Assembly: GCA_032622095.1 (NCBI GenBank)
Contig: CP136068.1
Coordinates: forward strand, 112,605,546-112,669,545
Source of the DNA: Siphonodentalium dalli
Taxonomy: Eukaryota; Mollusca; Scaphopoda; Gadilida; Siphonodentaliidae
DNA length: 64,000 nt
Direction of reading: 5' to 3'
Under the pieces are notes generated by a model that saw only the letters and a program-made list of their open reading frames with translations, did not search any database and was not told the DNA's origin. A program made the translations under genes and the position numbers. The stretch's first letter is position 1, and each line of letters opens with the position of its first letter. Shown in pieces: positions 1-12,419 of this stretch.

Positions 1-537
1 ATGCGGACATAGTATATGCAGATAGACAAACACAGGCACGCGAACATAACTTTTAAACCTGAACATATTTACATAATGCGGATAAAATCCGAAAGGTACA
101 GAGAATAAATGCTTAAACTCGCATTTGCTAATTTACTGGCGGCAATCAGTTAGAATTTGGAATATTATTCAAATGTTAGTATTGTGTCGTTTACTATTCA
201 AATACAATTGATATACCACAATGCATAAGTGCAAGGAATACAAAAGCGCACACAACTGCTATTTTTACATTCACACCGGTAACATCACATCCGCATGGAC
301 GAGTGACGATGACTACACCGACAGACTACAATACACAGAGATACAATTTCGAAAAAAACATATTACCTGTATCAACGTAATTGGCCTTTCGTCTGATGTG
401 GTAATATAACTTAATTGGGAATGAAAGCTTATTTCCTTTGCATTTTTGATCCGAACATTGGAATTTGATTTCTGTGGTGATCAGTTAATAATTGGTCCTA
501 ACATACCACTGTGGAGTTTCGTTGATACGTTTGGAGA
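1..537. other. AT-rich sequence, possible 3' UTR of LINE-A
   Basis: I see no supported gene here. The stretch lies downstream of the LINE-A ORF2 stop, read on the minus strand, so part of it may be that element's 3' untranslated region. No poly(A), microsatellite tail or target duplication was found to fix the 3' boundary. A 62-codon plus-strand frame at 221-409 shows no recognisable motif and is treated as chance. Confidence 0.4.
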
Positions 538-3500
538 TTACTCAGAATGAAGACTTGACAGAATTTTGTGTGATAGCCATAATATGTGGGTGTGGTGAAC
601 TATAAATGATACGAAAAACATAGGGTCTTCAATGAAAGAAAATAATTCAGACGGAAGTTTTGTAAGGTGAAGCATTACAAGTTCATCATCGTCAAGCTCA
701 TCCACCCAAAGATAGAACAGTAATCCAAATGTGTCAATCATTTGGTACCACATGTCATTACGACGAGAGCACACTATATGATGAGTGCAATAAATCATAA
801 CGTGTGTTACCACGTCGTCATAAACCAAGTGACATAACGCACAAGTACCCTCGTGTTTGGTAGCAGTAGTCGCGATAAGTTGGGCAACGGTGAAAAAGTA
901 TCTCTTCCGCTCTGGATATTGCCGACAACAACGCCAAAGGAGAGACATCTGTAAGTGACTTTGGATTTGATAGAAGCATGTTAGTGTTGGGTCGTTTTGA
1001 ACATTTTGCGTCCAGTCGATATCGCGCTTACTGTTGACTTCCGTTTTGACTAGTCGGGTCCACTCCGGGCGGATTGGACACGTACCGACTACTGCGAGTT
1101 GCTCAAGATATTGGTTCAAGTTGTGAGAAATAAGAATTCGTTCAATGTCAGCAAAGTATGACTGAGGATTATTATATTTACGAGAAAGATGCATGTGAAG
1201 TCTAGATACAAAAATGTCCTTGCATACTTTGGAAGGCGATATGCGACAAAGGCTACCAAACAAACTGAGTTTTCGTGCATCTATAAAAGAGGAAATAGGG
1301 CCTAGGCCCATGAGACCTAGGACAATATCGGTTCTCGTCCTTACAGGCAGTCCTTGAATGCGTTTCAAGCAAAATCGGTGGATTTTCTCGAGCGAAGTAG
1401 TATCTGACACAGACATGCCACACAGAAATTCTGATCCATATAATCCTTTTGGCAGCACCATCGTTTTGTATATAGTTGCGCAACTCGACGGAGTGATCCC
1501 TCCGGCATAAAGACCAGCATTACTTAAGAGGAAAAAAGTTGACCTGATTTTGTCTACAATGACTTCAACAAATTCTTTGACAAAGCTGTACTTATTTACT
1601 TGTATGCCCAAATGAGTGATTTCGTCTGTTTCGGTCAAAGTACTACCAGCGACAGTCCATCGTCTACTTGTGTTGCAACTCTGGCGAGAAGTTTCGTTAA
1701 AAACGATGACTTTACATTTGTTTGGATTATACATGAACCGCCACTTTTGACTATATGATGTGCATATATCGCATAAACGTTGTAAGCCGTAACTTGAGAG
1801 GGACAACAATGTCATATCATCAGCTTGTGTTGGAGACGAGCAGTTGGAGGATAAAAGTCGAAAACCAAAGTTTGAAGCTTCAAGTTCATACAACAGATCA
1901 TCTATGTACAACATATAGAACAGAGGGGATAAAATACCCCTTGCCGTGCGCCTTGTGTTATCGCAATTGACTTAGACAGAATGTCTGTATGTTTGACTAC
2001 ACATGATATATTACTCAAAAACTCTCTTAGGAGGAGCCATATTTTGCCTTGGAACCCACGATGGTGTAGTTTCAACAATAAGCCGTTGATCCATACTGTG
2101 TCGAATGCCTTATGTACATCCAAGAAGCAGGCGAATAGTTTAGACTGTTGTTCTTTTGTAAAATTCATGCTTTCATGCAATACATATGACGACATAAGAC
2201 AACTGACATTTTTCTGAAAACCGTTTTGAAGGGGGTGAACTTTAATTAGATTTGGCGTATTGCGTTCCATGCGAGACAACATTATTTTTTCTAGTGTCTT
2301 ATACAGAACTGGTAGAAGAGTTATTGCCCTGTAGCTGTCGAATTTAGTTTTTGGCTTATCACCCCCCTTATACAGGGAAACCATCAGGCCAGATTTTGCC
2401 ATAGCGGGTATATGTTGTAGATCTAGCATTTTGTTCAAGACGTACGCTAACCGTTCATGTAACGACTCGCCTCCATACACAATGTGCTCGTAACATATCA
2501 TGTCCGGACCAGGAGCTTTCCCCATATTCATTGACTTGAGAATTTCCTTTAGCTCCTGAATAGAAATAGGATATAACATATGTTTATCAACTGGGGTAGA
2601 GACACCATGAGTGTTTATGTTAGATGCAATGTCTTCAACTGAATTATTGACATAATCGTAATGATGATGATCGAATGCGTCCGACTCAAGTTGGCAATAT
2701 AATCGTTCATAATACTCAGCCCACGCAGTTGTGATTTCTTCTGGATTACGGAGCATAGCATTGTCAACCTCGAAGAAGTTATTATTAGTTGCCCTAGTTT
2801 TAGATTTGTTTTGGTTAAATAACCGAAAAAAGTGCTCTTGGTTGATTTCCGCAGCATTGTCAACTTGGTCGTTTTGGCTTGACAAGAATTTCAAGTTGCT
2901 ATGTCGTAGTTCCTTGCGGAACGCACACTTCGCTGCTTTATATTGGGCATACGAGAGGTGATCCTGACCTCTTGGGCGACCTTCAACGTTCCATATACGT
3001 TTGAAGTTGCGCATTTGATTATGAAGTTCCTTCAGCTTTTCATTCCAGTATGGTTTAACGTGCGATTTGTACATTTTTTTTGGAATGAAGATTGACGACG
3101 CAGAATTAATAGCTTCGATAATGCCTGAGTAATATTTATCAAGACTAGCAGAGTCCGTAATGGGACTATTGGGTAGAAGTTCATCGACACAATTTTGATA
3201 ACCAGCCATTGAAGATTCTGAAGATAAAAACTTCTTCCAGTTGACAGTGCATCGCTCGGAATTTGGACGAGTGCGGTGATTACCTAGCTCGATGAGCATT
3301 TTGATAGGACGGTGGTTGGAATAATCAGTGGCAGAGTCGTCGATGACTCTTATTTAGTTTACACGGTGCAGATTTGATTTGTGTATAAATATATGATCGA
3401 TCGTGGTGCCTGAATCGCTTTCTGCAGAAGCTGGAATGTGTGTAGCAACCAAACGTGTGACCGGATCAGACTGATTCACAGAAACGAGTTTCCTACGTGC

Positions 3501-4100
3501 GATAAGTTTCTTGAAACTGCGATTTCTGGCATCCGATTTCTGGATATTGCCGTTAAAATCACCCATGACAATAACTGTACCCATAGATGAGTAATAATCA
3601 ATCGTAATGTCCAGCTTATTTAAATAGTCACGATAAAATGCGACTGTGTAGTTCGTTGAGGGCAGATAGACCTGTGTAATATAAATGTATTGCAAGTTAT
3701 CTAACTGTAATTGAATACCACATAGTCAATCGTCATTTAGGTCAAGTATTGAGACAGCGCTATCCAGCCTTCTGTGCCAGAAAATCGCTACACCACCCTT
3801 GTCACGCCCCCTCTGCATGGGTAGTCTCTGTGATAAATCACACACTGCGTGGTACCGGTAATTGTTGCTAATAGTATCAAGTATGTGTACATTGTGATTG
3901 TGGAGCCAATGCTCGCTGATTCCAAAAAAGTCCACCTCCTGATTTGCAAGTAGATCTGACATGTAGCTGCTGCTACCCATCGCCCCAGTGGCGTTCCACG
4001 TGACGATATTCAACATCACGACTATACAAATTGACAGTGCAAAAGACCTACTTTTGTGTGAGTTCTTATACACAATACTATGTTTATCAGTGCGAATCAT
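538..4100 (-). pseudogene. LINE-A ORF2: APE endonuclease, reverse transcriptase and Cys/His knuckle, broken
   Basis: The endonuclease starts near residue 30 (NIVTWNATGA), with SEHWL and, further on, GDFNGN and TIDHIFI. These are APE-type motifs used to nick the target. RT motifs follow in order: KAPGPDMICYEHI, YRAITLLPVLYKTLEK, FLDVHKAFDTVW, TQGARQG, the catalytic ADD (as QADDMTLLS, with Q replacing the usual aromatic or Y) and HLGI. The C-terminus has a CALC...H...C knuckle. Breaks: an in-frame TGA at 3726-3728 (CGA to TGA would explain it), an in-frame TAA at 3354-3356, and a frameshift near 1915-1925 just before YIDDLL. The three pieces otherwise form one frame. Endonuclease-RT identity is clear; the exact clade is not. 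Confidence 0.88.
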
Positions 4101-4165
4101 TTTGTGCCATGCATTAGGAATATTGTAGATCTGAAAATGAAGAAATTACTACAACATTTGGGATA

Positions 4166-6086
4166 TCAAGCATCCTCTCCAAACCGATTTGACTGACGGT
4201 TAAAACGGACATTATTTGTTGCTGGACGTCTGTCGCCGAATGAACTCTTAGAAAGCCAGGGTCTACAAAGTACAGACTCTGGCCAGAAACCGGTCTCCAG
4301 GGCTTCTTCAAAATCATGAACATGAACATTTATACGTGCCGAGACGGGACCATCGTACTTTCCACCACGGAGAATGCGAATTACTGAGTGACGAATTTTA
4401 TATTCACTAAGGTAGTCTGAGAGAACTTGGGCGTCCACTTTGGTGTCCAGATTACCAACAAAGATTCTCCGCGTCCTGATGGGACGTGAGTTTTCATTTT
4501 GTTTAAAACGTGTCGTGTGAATCGTCATAGCTGTAGTAATCGTTACTGCGATTATCGTGGTTTGAATTATTGTCAACACGTCTATCCTCTGTTCGCGTAT
4601 GATTCTGGCTGAAAGAAGATGTGGTATCTCTAGGAGATGCATGTCTAGGTCGGTTATTGAAGTCATCTACATCTACGCTCTCCAGTGTGCTGGCTGAATG
4701 GCTATTGTCAACTTTTCGACTAGAATGAGAGTTGTGCGTAGCGTTAATAGAGTTACCTCCCGTCCAATCACTGTCAACGTTGTCTGAATACTTGACATTT
4801 TGTTTAGAAGAAGTTGGGGTTGATGCGTCTTGAGGGTGTAATTGGGATGCACGGGGCACGGGTGAAGACGTATTCCCAACATTAGGCGAGTTCGCAGGCT
4901 GTATATCAACATGACTTTCTGGAGAAGATTGCTGAATTATGGACACATCAGGCACGTTTTGAGTTCTGTTGGCGTGAAGAGTTGACCAGGTGACATGAGC
5001 AAAACTATTTAGTTCGCCGTAAACATGCGTGGCAAAACTACGAAGGTCCGCTCTAAGATTTTCTGCGCATCGATGCTCACATTGGCATCGGTCAATGGGT
5101 TGAGAAGATTTCGATGTGCACTTCAGTTTATTTTGTGCTTCCTCTAACGTTTTCATTCTACCACTTATGCTGGCGAGTGATCCTTTTACTGAGTTGTTTT
5201 GATTTAGGAAACTCTCACACTTGTCCAGAATTGTTCCAATGTCAAGTTTTATTGTTTTAATATCCGCCTTTAGTTTTGCGACACCGGTACATTTTTCGCT
5301 TTCAATTCGTTCGATCGCTAGCTTATTTGCAAAGGAGACACTTTCTGATGCATCGATACGGTTAATGGTGTCTTGCAGTAATACCTCATTTTTGCTGACG
5401 CGACTTTGGATGTCTGATTGTATATTGTCGATTTGAGACTGCATTGTGTCTCTTGCCTGTTGGAGAATGGTTATGCTTGCACGCATTTCGACGTTAGTAT
5501 ACATATCACGAGAGGAGTCTGTGTTCACATCAGTTTCGTTTTCGTTGTTATTACTAACTGCTGGAGTTTTCGGAGTAGCACATTTTGCATTTTGTTGTGT
5601 TTTATTGCGAGATGCGCTCAAAAGGGGTACTATGTGCTCAATCTTCTCATCCAGGATACACAAGAATAGTTGGTAAACATCAGTGGCGAGTTTTTTCGAC
5701 ACTGGTTCCGAAGCTTTTGTTTGGATCCTGCGTTTTAATATTGCATCTGGTGCCAGGTTAATTGAGACAAGTTTTTTTATTTCAGCAAATAGTGTCTGGC
5801 GCATCTCTTCCAGCTTGGCTTCATTTTCTTTTGTTGAAAACAAGAGTTTCGCAATGAATAGATCCTTAGGTGTGTTATGAACAAATTCCATCATCAGCAT
5901 TATATATAACTTTGTTTCCTTGTCAAGATTTCCATCTGTCTGCAAGCTCTCGGTGAAGGTTGCAAATGCACTTGTGAACAATGTTTCTCCATGGGCTTGG
6001 TTTGGATCTGTAGAAGACGGTACTAAATCGTCCAGTGTGTGATTTGACTCTCCAATGCTTGGAGGCTCAAAACCCATCGGGTCCAT
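4166..6086 (-). pseudogene. LINE-A ORF1 protein (coiled coil plus RRM-like domain), frameshifted
   Basis: The frame starts at ATG 6086 and runs 527 codons to 4503. The first ~170 residues are mixed helix. Residues ~195-310 are rich in heptad-like I/L/K/E/D spacing (segments such as DNIQSDIQSRVSKNEVLL), consistent with a coiled coil. Residues ~380-520 are S/N/H/D-rich and low in complexity. The RRM-like region (RRIFVGNLDTK, an RNP2-like strand, and a later SARINVHV strand) is in another frame, 4666-4166. The switch falls at a T4/A3 run near 4503-4510, so a one-base indel is likely. LINE ORF1 proteins of this layout bind the element RNA and trimerise. The assignment rests on domain order and position upstream of ORF2. 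Confidence 0.75.
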
Positions 6087-6120
6087 GTTGAGAATTTTAG
6101 CAGTTTATGATATGTCTATA

Positions 6121-7753
6121 GCACCTGCTATAGGACTATCATTATTTCCTGGTTTGACCTATACACTTGCTTTATGTGTGCGTCACGAGCCGGGAAATGT
6201 GTCCATTATATAAATGGTTTACACGCCCACACAGCTAAGTATTCGGTCCTTCCGACAATCCCGGGCTAGCCCCCCCCCCCCGAACCACTCATTCTCTCTC
6301 ACAGCTAAGTATAACAAGAGTGCCCTCTGGAGAGTTACCACAACAGATCCTGATATATAAAATAATTTGACTTTTATTTGAGCAATTATTGTTATATTTT
6401 TCAATAAAATAACATTCGTCTGCACTCAAGTAAAGATATACATAATAACAAATTATCGTCCCCCCCCCCCCAGACGGCGGTATCGTGACCACCACTGCCC
6501 TGTTTCCTTCAGACTAATAGACCTTTCCACAGCTGTCAATCAAATAACTATTAGCAGACCAGTTCGCAAATAATCAATTGAGCCGGTTGTTGCTAATTTG
6601 GACATCCATGCATACATTCAGTGTTAAATTGACCATATTAAAAAAACAATGTGTTGTAAAATCATAATGTACTTTGTTTGCGCTATGATGTTGGAAACTT
6701 ATCCATGGTTATAACACTGTTTTTATTTGGACGACACTTGTCGTTAATTATAGCCATCAAGCAGTTGATAATGTGTGGTTATTCTTCCACTTAATTACAA
6801 TAGTATAGTTGTCTTGCCTTGGTAAGGTTTGTAGTCTCATATAAACCTGTAGATATTGTTTAAATAGGAAACGGAATCGGTCATAATTTAGACTCGTGTT
6901 GTTAAGATAAGAAGTCTCATAACGTACAATTATTGAGACATTGTTAATATTGAACAGAACAAGATGAACTAAGAAATTCTAGTTCTAAGTACACAACTCG
7001 ACATATTTTTGTAACATTGGACAACCCTGCCCTAAAATAAAGGAGAGTTCTAAAATGTAAATTGCAAATTCGGCAATATACATGTAATTTAGATTCGTAG
7101 AGTTCAAAGTTTAAACAGGGCTGCCTTTCTTACAAAATTGGATGCACATATAGTTATTTGTGTATTCCTTTTAATGTACGATGCTCGCTAAGACATTTAT
7201 CTACCAGACATCTCATAATATCCACTGTGGACCAACCAGTGTGATCATAACAAGTATTAACAGTTCAAACTTAATAAATCGATTTACACGAAATCATAAA
7301 ATGTGCATTTAGGACAGAATGGTTCTCATGTCGCGATATTGTTTTATGTCCCGGAACCTCAGAATGATTTATTCAATCATGTAATATATACTTTCCTTTC
7401 AGCATGAATAATACGGAGAGTTCATTGTTATTCTAGTCCTGACATGGTATAAATAGGGTATACATAGGGTATAAATCTCGTACTTCTGTGAACATTTTGA
7501 AAACTACAATATGTATATTGCTATGAAGTCGGTACCTTCAGAACTGTCAATGTACATGCACATTGATATAGCGGCTTATATGCTGGTACATCTTTATTTC
7601 GTATATTTATCAACCTATATATTTGTATTTCCCTATACTTTCGAGTCAGGAATACATAATTTAAAATGAGCTACGCGCCATTAAATTTTCATGATAAATA
7701 TAGCATTCGCTGCAATTAAAGGTGGATTATTTCATCCGCAACATGATTTATAC
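6121..7753. other. No gene seen; AT-rich with two oligo-C tracts
   Basis: No coding feature is supported. Runs of about ten C occur at about 6271 and 6462. A short direct repeat (CACAGCTAAGTAT) appears at 6230 and 6301. The rest is AT-rich and anonymous. Confidence 0.5.
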
Positions 7754-7910
7754 ACAGTAGTGCCCTAAATAATCGACTCCTCAACCTTAGCAGAATTATG
7801 GGTAACTTTACAGGAGTTAGTCGGAAATATGGCTTGTTTCCGACTAAATCCTGAAAAATCACCCATAATTCTGCTGTGGTTATGGAGTCGATTATTTAGG
7901 GCACGACTGT
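7754..7910. mobile_element. Fold-back MITE-like element
   Basis: A 157-bp inverted repeat with ends ACAGTAGTGCCCTAAATAAT and its near-perfect complement ...TTAGGGCACGACTGT. The arms continue through a GCAGAATTATGGGT segment toward a centre near 7835. The outer CAGT... end and an adjacent TA on the right are compatible with a Tc1/mariner-type MITE. The left TA is two bases off, so that class is only a suggestion. No coding capacity. Confidence 0.75.
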
Positions 7911-9324
7911 AGTTTCGTGGCTATGAAATAACAGATATGAATCGAAGACGCCTGTCCGGAAATGCGTCTATCAATTAATATTGATTTTACTTGGAATTTT
8001 TGTTCGTATAAAATAGCTCTGTGTCGTTGAATAATGGTAAATAATATTCACGACCGTCTTTTATTTTTGGTTTATTTTAGTTATTTTAATTATTGAATAT
8101 AAGCATATGCGATACTCTAGGTCTTGTCTACTTGATTCGCACTTAATATTTCAATATATACAATTAATTGGAAACAGTTTACGGCTGGCATTCGTTCGTT
8201 TCACTACATGGAGGCCTCTAACAAAAAGTTATAACTATAGTAACATATATATTCCGATTAATTGTTACTATATTTGTCACATAATAAAATAATATCGAAA
8301 TAAAATCGATATTATATAATCGATTGAGTCGTTTACGGGCGGGTTTTTCAATTATACGCAATTTATATTTCCAGTTCATACGCATTATTTCATACCCAGG
8401 AAACAATCTAAACATTTTATATAAAAAGATAATCCATCATTAATGACAAGAATGTGTAGTGCAACATTTGACGAGTTTTGTACGCTATCACACCACGAGG
8501 AGGAGACCCCCGAATGTTATTGATATCGAATGCACGGACATTGCGCTGCTTCAATGGCCATGAAGACAATCAGGAACCAATACGAGCTCAAGAAGTTGAT
8601 CTAACAGCGCCGTATTTTGAGATCTGTCAATCTTGGCTAATAGTTTCTGTGTAATCTATCGCGAAAACATTTACATTACTCAACAGTCGGCACGCGACAA
8701 CTATAAACACGCCACGATTGTGGGGCTCAACAAGGCATAACACTCTGATAGTGGCGTTCGTACGCTGCCAGTTTATTTATTTCTGATCTGTTGCATCAGT
8801 CACTCAAATGAGAATGAAATGAACGATTATAAATACTATCGACGCAGTGAAATACAAATCCCATATAACTCTAAACAGATGGCAATTCTGTATACATGTT
8901 TTAACCTATGACCAGACATACCGAAAGTGCCGTGCGTGAAGAACAGAAAACAACAATCATGGATACCTCCGGCCTCGCTTTAGAAACGGGATTTACTTTT
9001 CCTTAGTGAACATTTACAGGGCTCGTATTCCACAACTTGGTTTATTTTTTAAAAACCGGACAGTTCATTTGGTAGCGACTGAACGCACAAGGTACCACCT
9101 ATAGCGTTTACGACACCACAGCGTTGTCGAACAAATTGCATCAAAACGAGCGCTACAAGGGCCCGGAACCTAAGTCGTTTACAACGATGAACGTATATGC
9201 TTCAATTTTGTCTGCGAACTATGTGCGGATTGAGTTATTTTTTCGAATTAGTCTCTACACGTTATGGCGATACAATTGAATATTGTGTGGAAATAAAATC
9301 GTCATTATTGGAGATAATTGAACC
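7911..9324. other. No gene seen; AT-rich spacer
   Basis: No protein, RNA gene or clear repeat can be supported. Short open frames on both strands lack motifs and look random. Confidence 0.45.
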
Positions 9325-9870
9325 ATTAATCAATCAATCAATCAATTCAATTTATTCTGGTCATCATATAGTGATATTACAGAGTTACAAAATCAGATAC
9401 ATAATATATATGCATCTACATGCGTTTAGTATATATATTACATATATACGAACAAATAGTAATGTTTATGCTTGTTGCTTTTAGATGGTAATAATAATAA
9501 TAGTATTAGATTTGTTCTATGATCCAGTTAGTAGAGTTTATGTTATGGATGCTACTTAGCCTCAAGAGGACTTAAACAAGTCTAAGGCCTTTCCCACGAA
9601 AATCGACAGGTTCCTTGTGGTTTTTTCATTTCGGGAATTAAATAATTGCAGTAACTTATGTGAGTTTGGGTTTCGAAAATAAGGGCGGATATATCTCAGT
9701 CTCAACTCGTGAGTTTGTGGGCACTTACGTATAATGTGGTATTCATCGCCCAGTTCTGAATTACAGAGGGTACATTGCCGTTCCGAGTAGTCAACATTGT
9801 ACCATGAGCCCTGTTCAACGGGTAGTTTGTGATTTCTTGTTCGGAACATCGTCATATTGTGTACAAATAC
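9325..9870 (-). pseudogene. 3' end of a LINE: C-terminal knuckle domain, 3' UTR and (TTGA)n tail
   Basis: A 97-codon minus-strand frame (9855-9562) reads MTMFRTRNHKLPVEQGSW, then a C-x2-C...H...C knuckle (CTLCNSELGDEYHIIRKC) and a Y-x-R-P-Y-F segment. This is the terminal domain of jockey/CR1-type LINE proteins, found C-terminal to the RT. Downstream on the same strand the sequence ends with AATAAA and a (TTGA)n tract at about 9330-9350, as expected for a LINE 3' end. Nothing upstream encodes RT, so this is a 5'-truncated insertion. A sister copy with nearly the same FRTRNH-LPIE-GSW block is at 62.6-63.2 kb. Confidence 0.82.
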
Positions 9871-10152
9871 AATTTCGTGGTGTTTGGCTAATCTGAATGA
9901 AACAAGGAAAAGCCGTTATGTGTATAATGTATTCAAAAATAAGTATGCTAAAAACATTTTAATAATGGATGGGTTGGTTGTTGTAAACCAATAATTATAT
10001 AATGACTATTCGTGTTTGCTGCAAGTATTGAAATATTTAAAAGAATTTCGGTTTTTTGAATGCATTTTGCTTTCTTCGATTCGTTCAAATTAGCCAAACA
10101 CCGTTAATGTAACGGCACATTTTATTATAATCATCAGTTTGCCCTACCAACA

Positions 10153-10240
10153 TCAAAACAATTCAGCAGGACCCACCAGCATCATACCAAAATCAGCAGA
10201 ACCCACCTTCACCATACGAAATCAGCGGAACCACTTGACC
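10153..10240. repeat. Short degenerate minisatellite (~30 bp x 3)
   Basis: Three imperfect units of about 29-31 bp built on ATCAGCAGAACCCACC and CACCATACCAAA. Divergence between units is substantial, so the array is old or short-lived. No gene is associated. Confidence 0.6.
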
Positions 10241-10520
10241 ATGCAGGGTTGTGTATATGTATCCAGTGAGACAAATGAGAGAATGTAAGGCTTTGTCGAT
10301 TTCTGCTTCTATCACACAGTACGCTGGGGAAGTCAAGTCAGTCTCAGACATCTGCTATCTATAAACTTTTATCAGCATTCTAGGCTAACATACCTCGTAT
10401 TCCCCATCGTGGACATCGACAAAAACAGCTATCATCATTATTCTCTCATGTGTCTCGCTGGGGACAAAGCCGTGGTCGAAGTGACGACCTCGTTTGCGAC
10501 GAAGTCGAGACAAATCTAAT

Positions 10521-10607
10521 CAAGACGTTCATCAGATCTAGATCAGTCACGAAATGGCAGAATGAACAAATATGTCTGGTGTTGACTATACTGTAATGTA
10601 TACCCCC
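10521..10607. repeat. Dispersed repeat, copy 1 (second at 11439)
   Basis: About 85 bp sharing ACGTTCATCA.ATCTAGATCA, ATGGCA.AATGA and GTATAC.GTAAT blocks with 11439-11523 in the same orientation. The copies are clearly diverged. Family unknown; they could be pieces of one degraded element. Confidence 0.55.
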
Positions 10608-10880
10608 ACAGAGAGCGGCAGAAGTCATCATTCATTTAATGTTAATCATTTGTGTCACACACAGACAAGTTCAGTGGCCCAGCCATATACGGGATGGGTT
10701 TGTTTATTTCTCGTAAAATGGTAGTGCAAATTGGGCATCAGTCCTGGGTAAACCCGACTCGAATAGCTACGCAATACTTGGTCTGGAGAAAATGCCCATG
10801 TCTCATATTACCAAATAGCTCTGTGTCGATATAAATAACTTCTCATGCGACCCATGCATTATGACACCACATCACCACAG

Positions 10881-10969
10881 GTCCCCTGGTGCGATATCAC
10901 ACCTACAAGTATATATACTAATAATGTATTAGTATATATACTTGTATGGGTAGTATCGCACCAGGGGAC
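10881..10969. mobile_element. Fold-back element, 89 bp
   Basis: The left arm (GTCCCCTGGTGCGATA... to ...AAGTATATATACTAAT) pairs with the right arm (ATTAGTATATATACTT... to ...TATCGCACCAGGGGAC) across a loop of about five bases. The two arms are almost perfectly complementary. No target duplication was recognised. Non-coding; likely a small MITE or a hairpin left by one. Confidence 0.8.
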
Positions 10970-11438
10970 ATGTGCACAGCACACATATAGCTTTCCCGAC
11001 GACATATGTTGCCTGTATAATTATTATCCGATGCTTCAAACTGGCGCTATTTTTAGTTATGTAGAAATCTGCGACTGTACAGAGATTCCAACAATCGGCC
11101 GAATGGCTACATCAGTTTGTTTGTACTAAGTTGTGATTGGTTGCGACTGACGTAATGCTTGTGGTAATATGGATCCCCTAAATACTCCAGACTCAGTTGA
11201 GCGTTATAGCTGTCGAGTCTTTGTTTTAGCCAGAACTGATTGGGCATCAACATTGATAGAAAACGAATACGACCGGATTTGTTGGTACATCGGTTAGAGC
11301 GACGTATACTGTTCCAGCACAGAGTTTAACCGTTTATTTATAATTTGAATTCGTTACCATGGCGACATTATGGCGTATAAGTTATACAACGTATGACCTG
11401 AAATGGCTTTAAGTTCACCATAATGCTCGTGGTGGAAA

Positions 11439-11523
11439 TATCAACACGTTCATCACATCTAGATCAGCCAACACATGGCATAATGACTAGATCTGCAAGG
11501 TGCAGTATACAGTAATTTATACC
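11439..11523. repeat. Dispersed repeat, copy 2
   Basis: The partner of 10521-10607 in the same orientation, sharing an ACGTTCATCA...ATCTAGATCAGCC core and the TATACAGTAAT.TATACC end. Confidence 0.55.
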
Positions 11524-11614
11524 ACGATCGCCTATCTTACTATATAAATAAAGCCATCTGTTTAAATTTTACATTTAATCAACACCTGTCGATTAAACGT
11601 GCCTACTGTTGATT

Positions 11615-11780
11615 AAACTTCGTAAAGTGGATTAAACTTTCTCCATACAATTTGAGCGGAAAAGTCTTTATCCATCGCATTGTAAAGATCGTGGCATAAA
11701 CTTCGCAGAGTGGATTAAACTTTCTCCACACAATTTGAACGGAAAAGTGTTTATCCATCGCATTGTAAAGATCGTGGCAG
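11615..11780. repeat. 83-bp tandem duplication
   Basis: Two head-to-tail units (11615-11697 and 11698-11780) share AGTGGATTAAACTTTCTCCA, ATCCATCGCATTGTAAAG and ATCGTGGCA blocks, with only a few mismatches. The array abuts the fold-back at 11787. The duplication may therefore derive from replication slippage beside a hairpin, or be part of the same element. Confidence 0.8.
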
Positions 11781-11786
11781 AAACAA

Positions 11787-11928
11787 AATATACGCATAGT
11801 GTTTCTGAATAACAAATTTAATCCACTCGTGGGATTGGCGATTTACACCACTCGCTGAAGCTCGTGGTGTAAATCGCCAATCCCACTCGTGGATTAAATT
11901 TGTTATTCAGAAACACTATGCGTATATT
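11787..11928. mobile_element. Fold-back MITE, 142 bp
   Basis: The arms (AATATACGCATAGTGTTTCT... inward) are essentially perfectly complementary for more than 60 bp. They meet at a short centre, CCACTCGCTGAAGCTCGTGG. The central ACCACTCGC...GCTCGTGGT motif recurs in the fold-back at 21390, which suggests one family. No protein is encoded. Confidence 0.85.
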
Positions 11929-12419
11929 CTATATATAATCATACACCATCTATACATTCACGCAATTAGCGCCCGTACGAATCAGTCCAAATCACGATAC
12001 TGTTTACACGAATGTTTCAACCGTTTATCAAGCAATAAATGAAGACTACACTTCATAAAAAGCAATAAACCCACATGCCTCACATCAAGTCGATCACCCG
12101 CTCACTAATCAACTTTTTAAAGCCCGTTTATTTATAGTTTTGCGTGATTTTATTTTGGGATCATTTGCGTTGCGATATCACTTTTAATACTGTCAAAAAT
12201 CGTAGATATATTTCAGTTTGATATGAAGTAAATCTAATGGTATATGATTATCAGGATGTGCCAACATCATATTTAAAGTGTATATTTAATGCGTATAAAG
12301 CTGTTCTAAAACATTATAATTATTTTATATATGGGCCATTGTGTTGCATAACATTTAATGGATCATGGAAAGGTGATGTGGGGTGAAAATTTAACTTGTG
12401 TAACTTCTCCCTGATAAGT
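11929..12419. other. No gene seen; spacer before minisatellite
   Basis: AT-rich anonymous sequence leading into the 42-bp array. Nothing promoter-like could be supported. Confidence 0.45.

Larger units (their letters stand above)
538..6120 (-). mobile_element. LINE-A, near full-length non-LTR retrotransposon, defective
   Basis: A two-ORF LINE on the minus strand. ORF1 (6086 to 4166) has a coiled-coil-like region followed by an RRM-like segment. ORF2 (4100 to 538) has an APE-type endonuclease, a reverse transcriptase and a C-terminal Cys/His knuckle. The ORFs are separated by about 65 bases. I count two frameshifts and two in-frame stops, so this copy cannot make intact proteins. Coding content is nearly complete, which is unusual for LINE copies in this window. 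The 3' boundary is uncertain and no target duplication was found. Clade is not assigned; RRM-bearing ORF1 proteins occur in several LINE clades. Confidence 0.85.
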
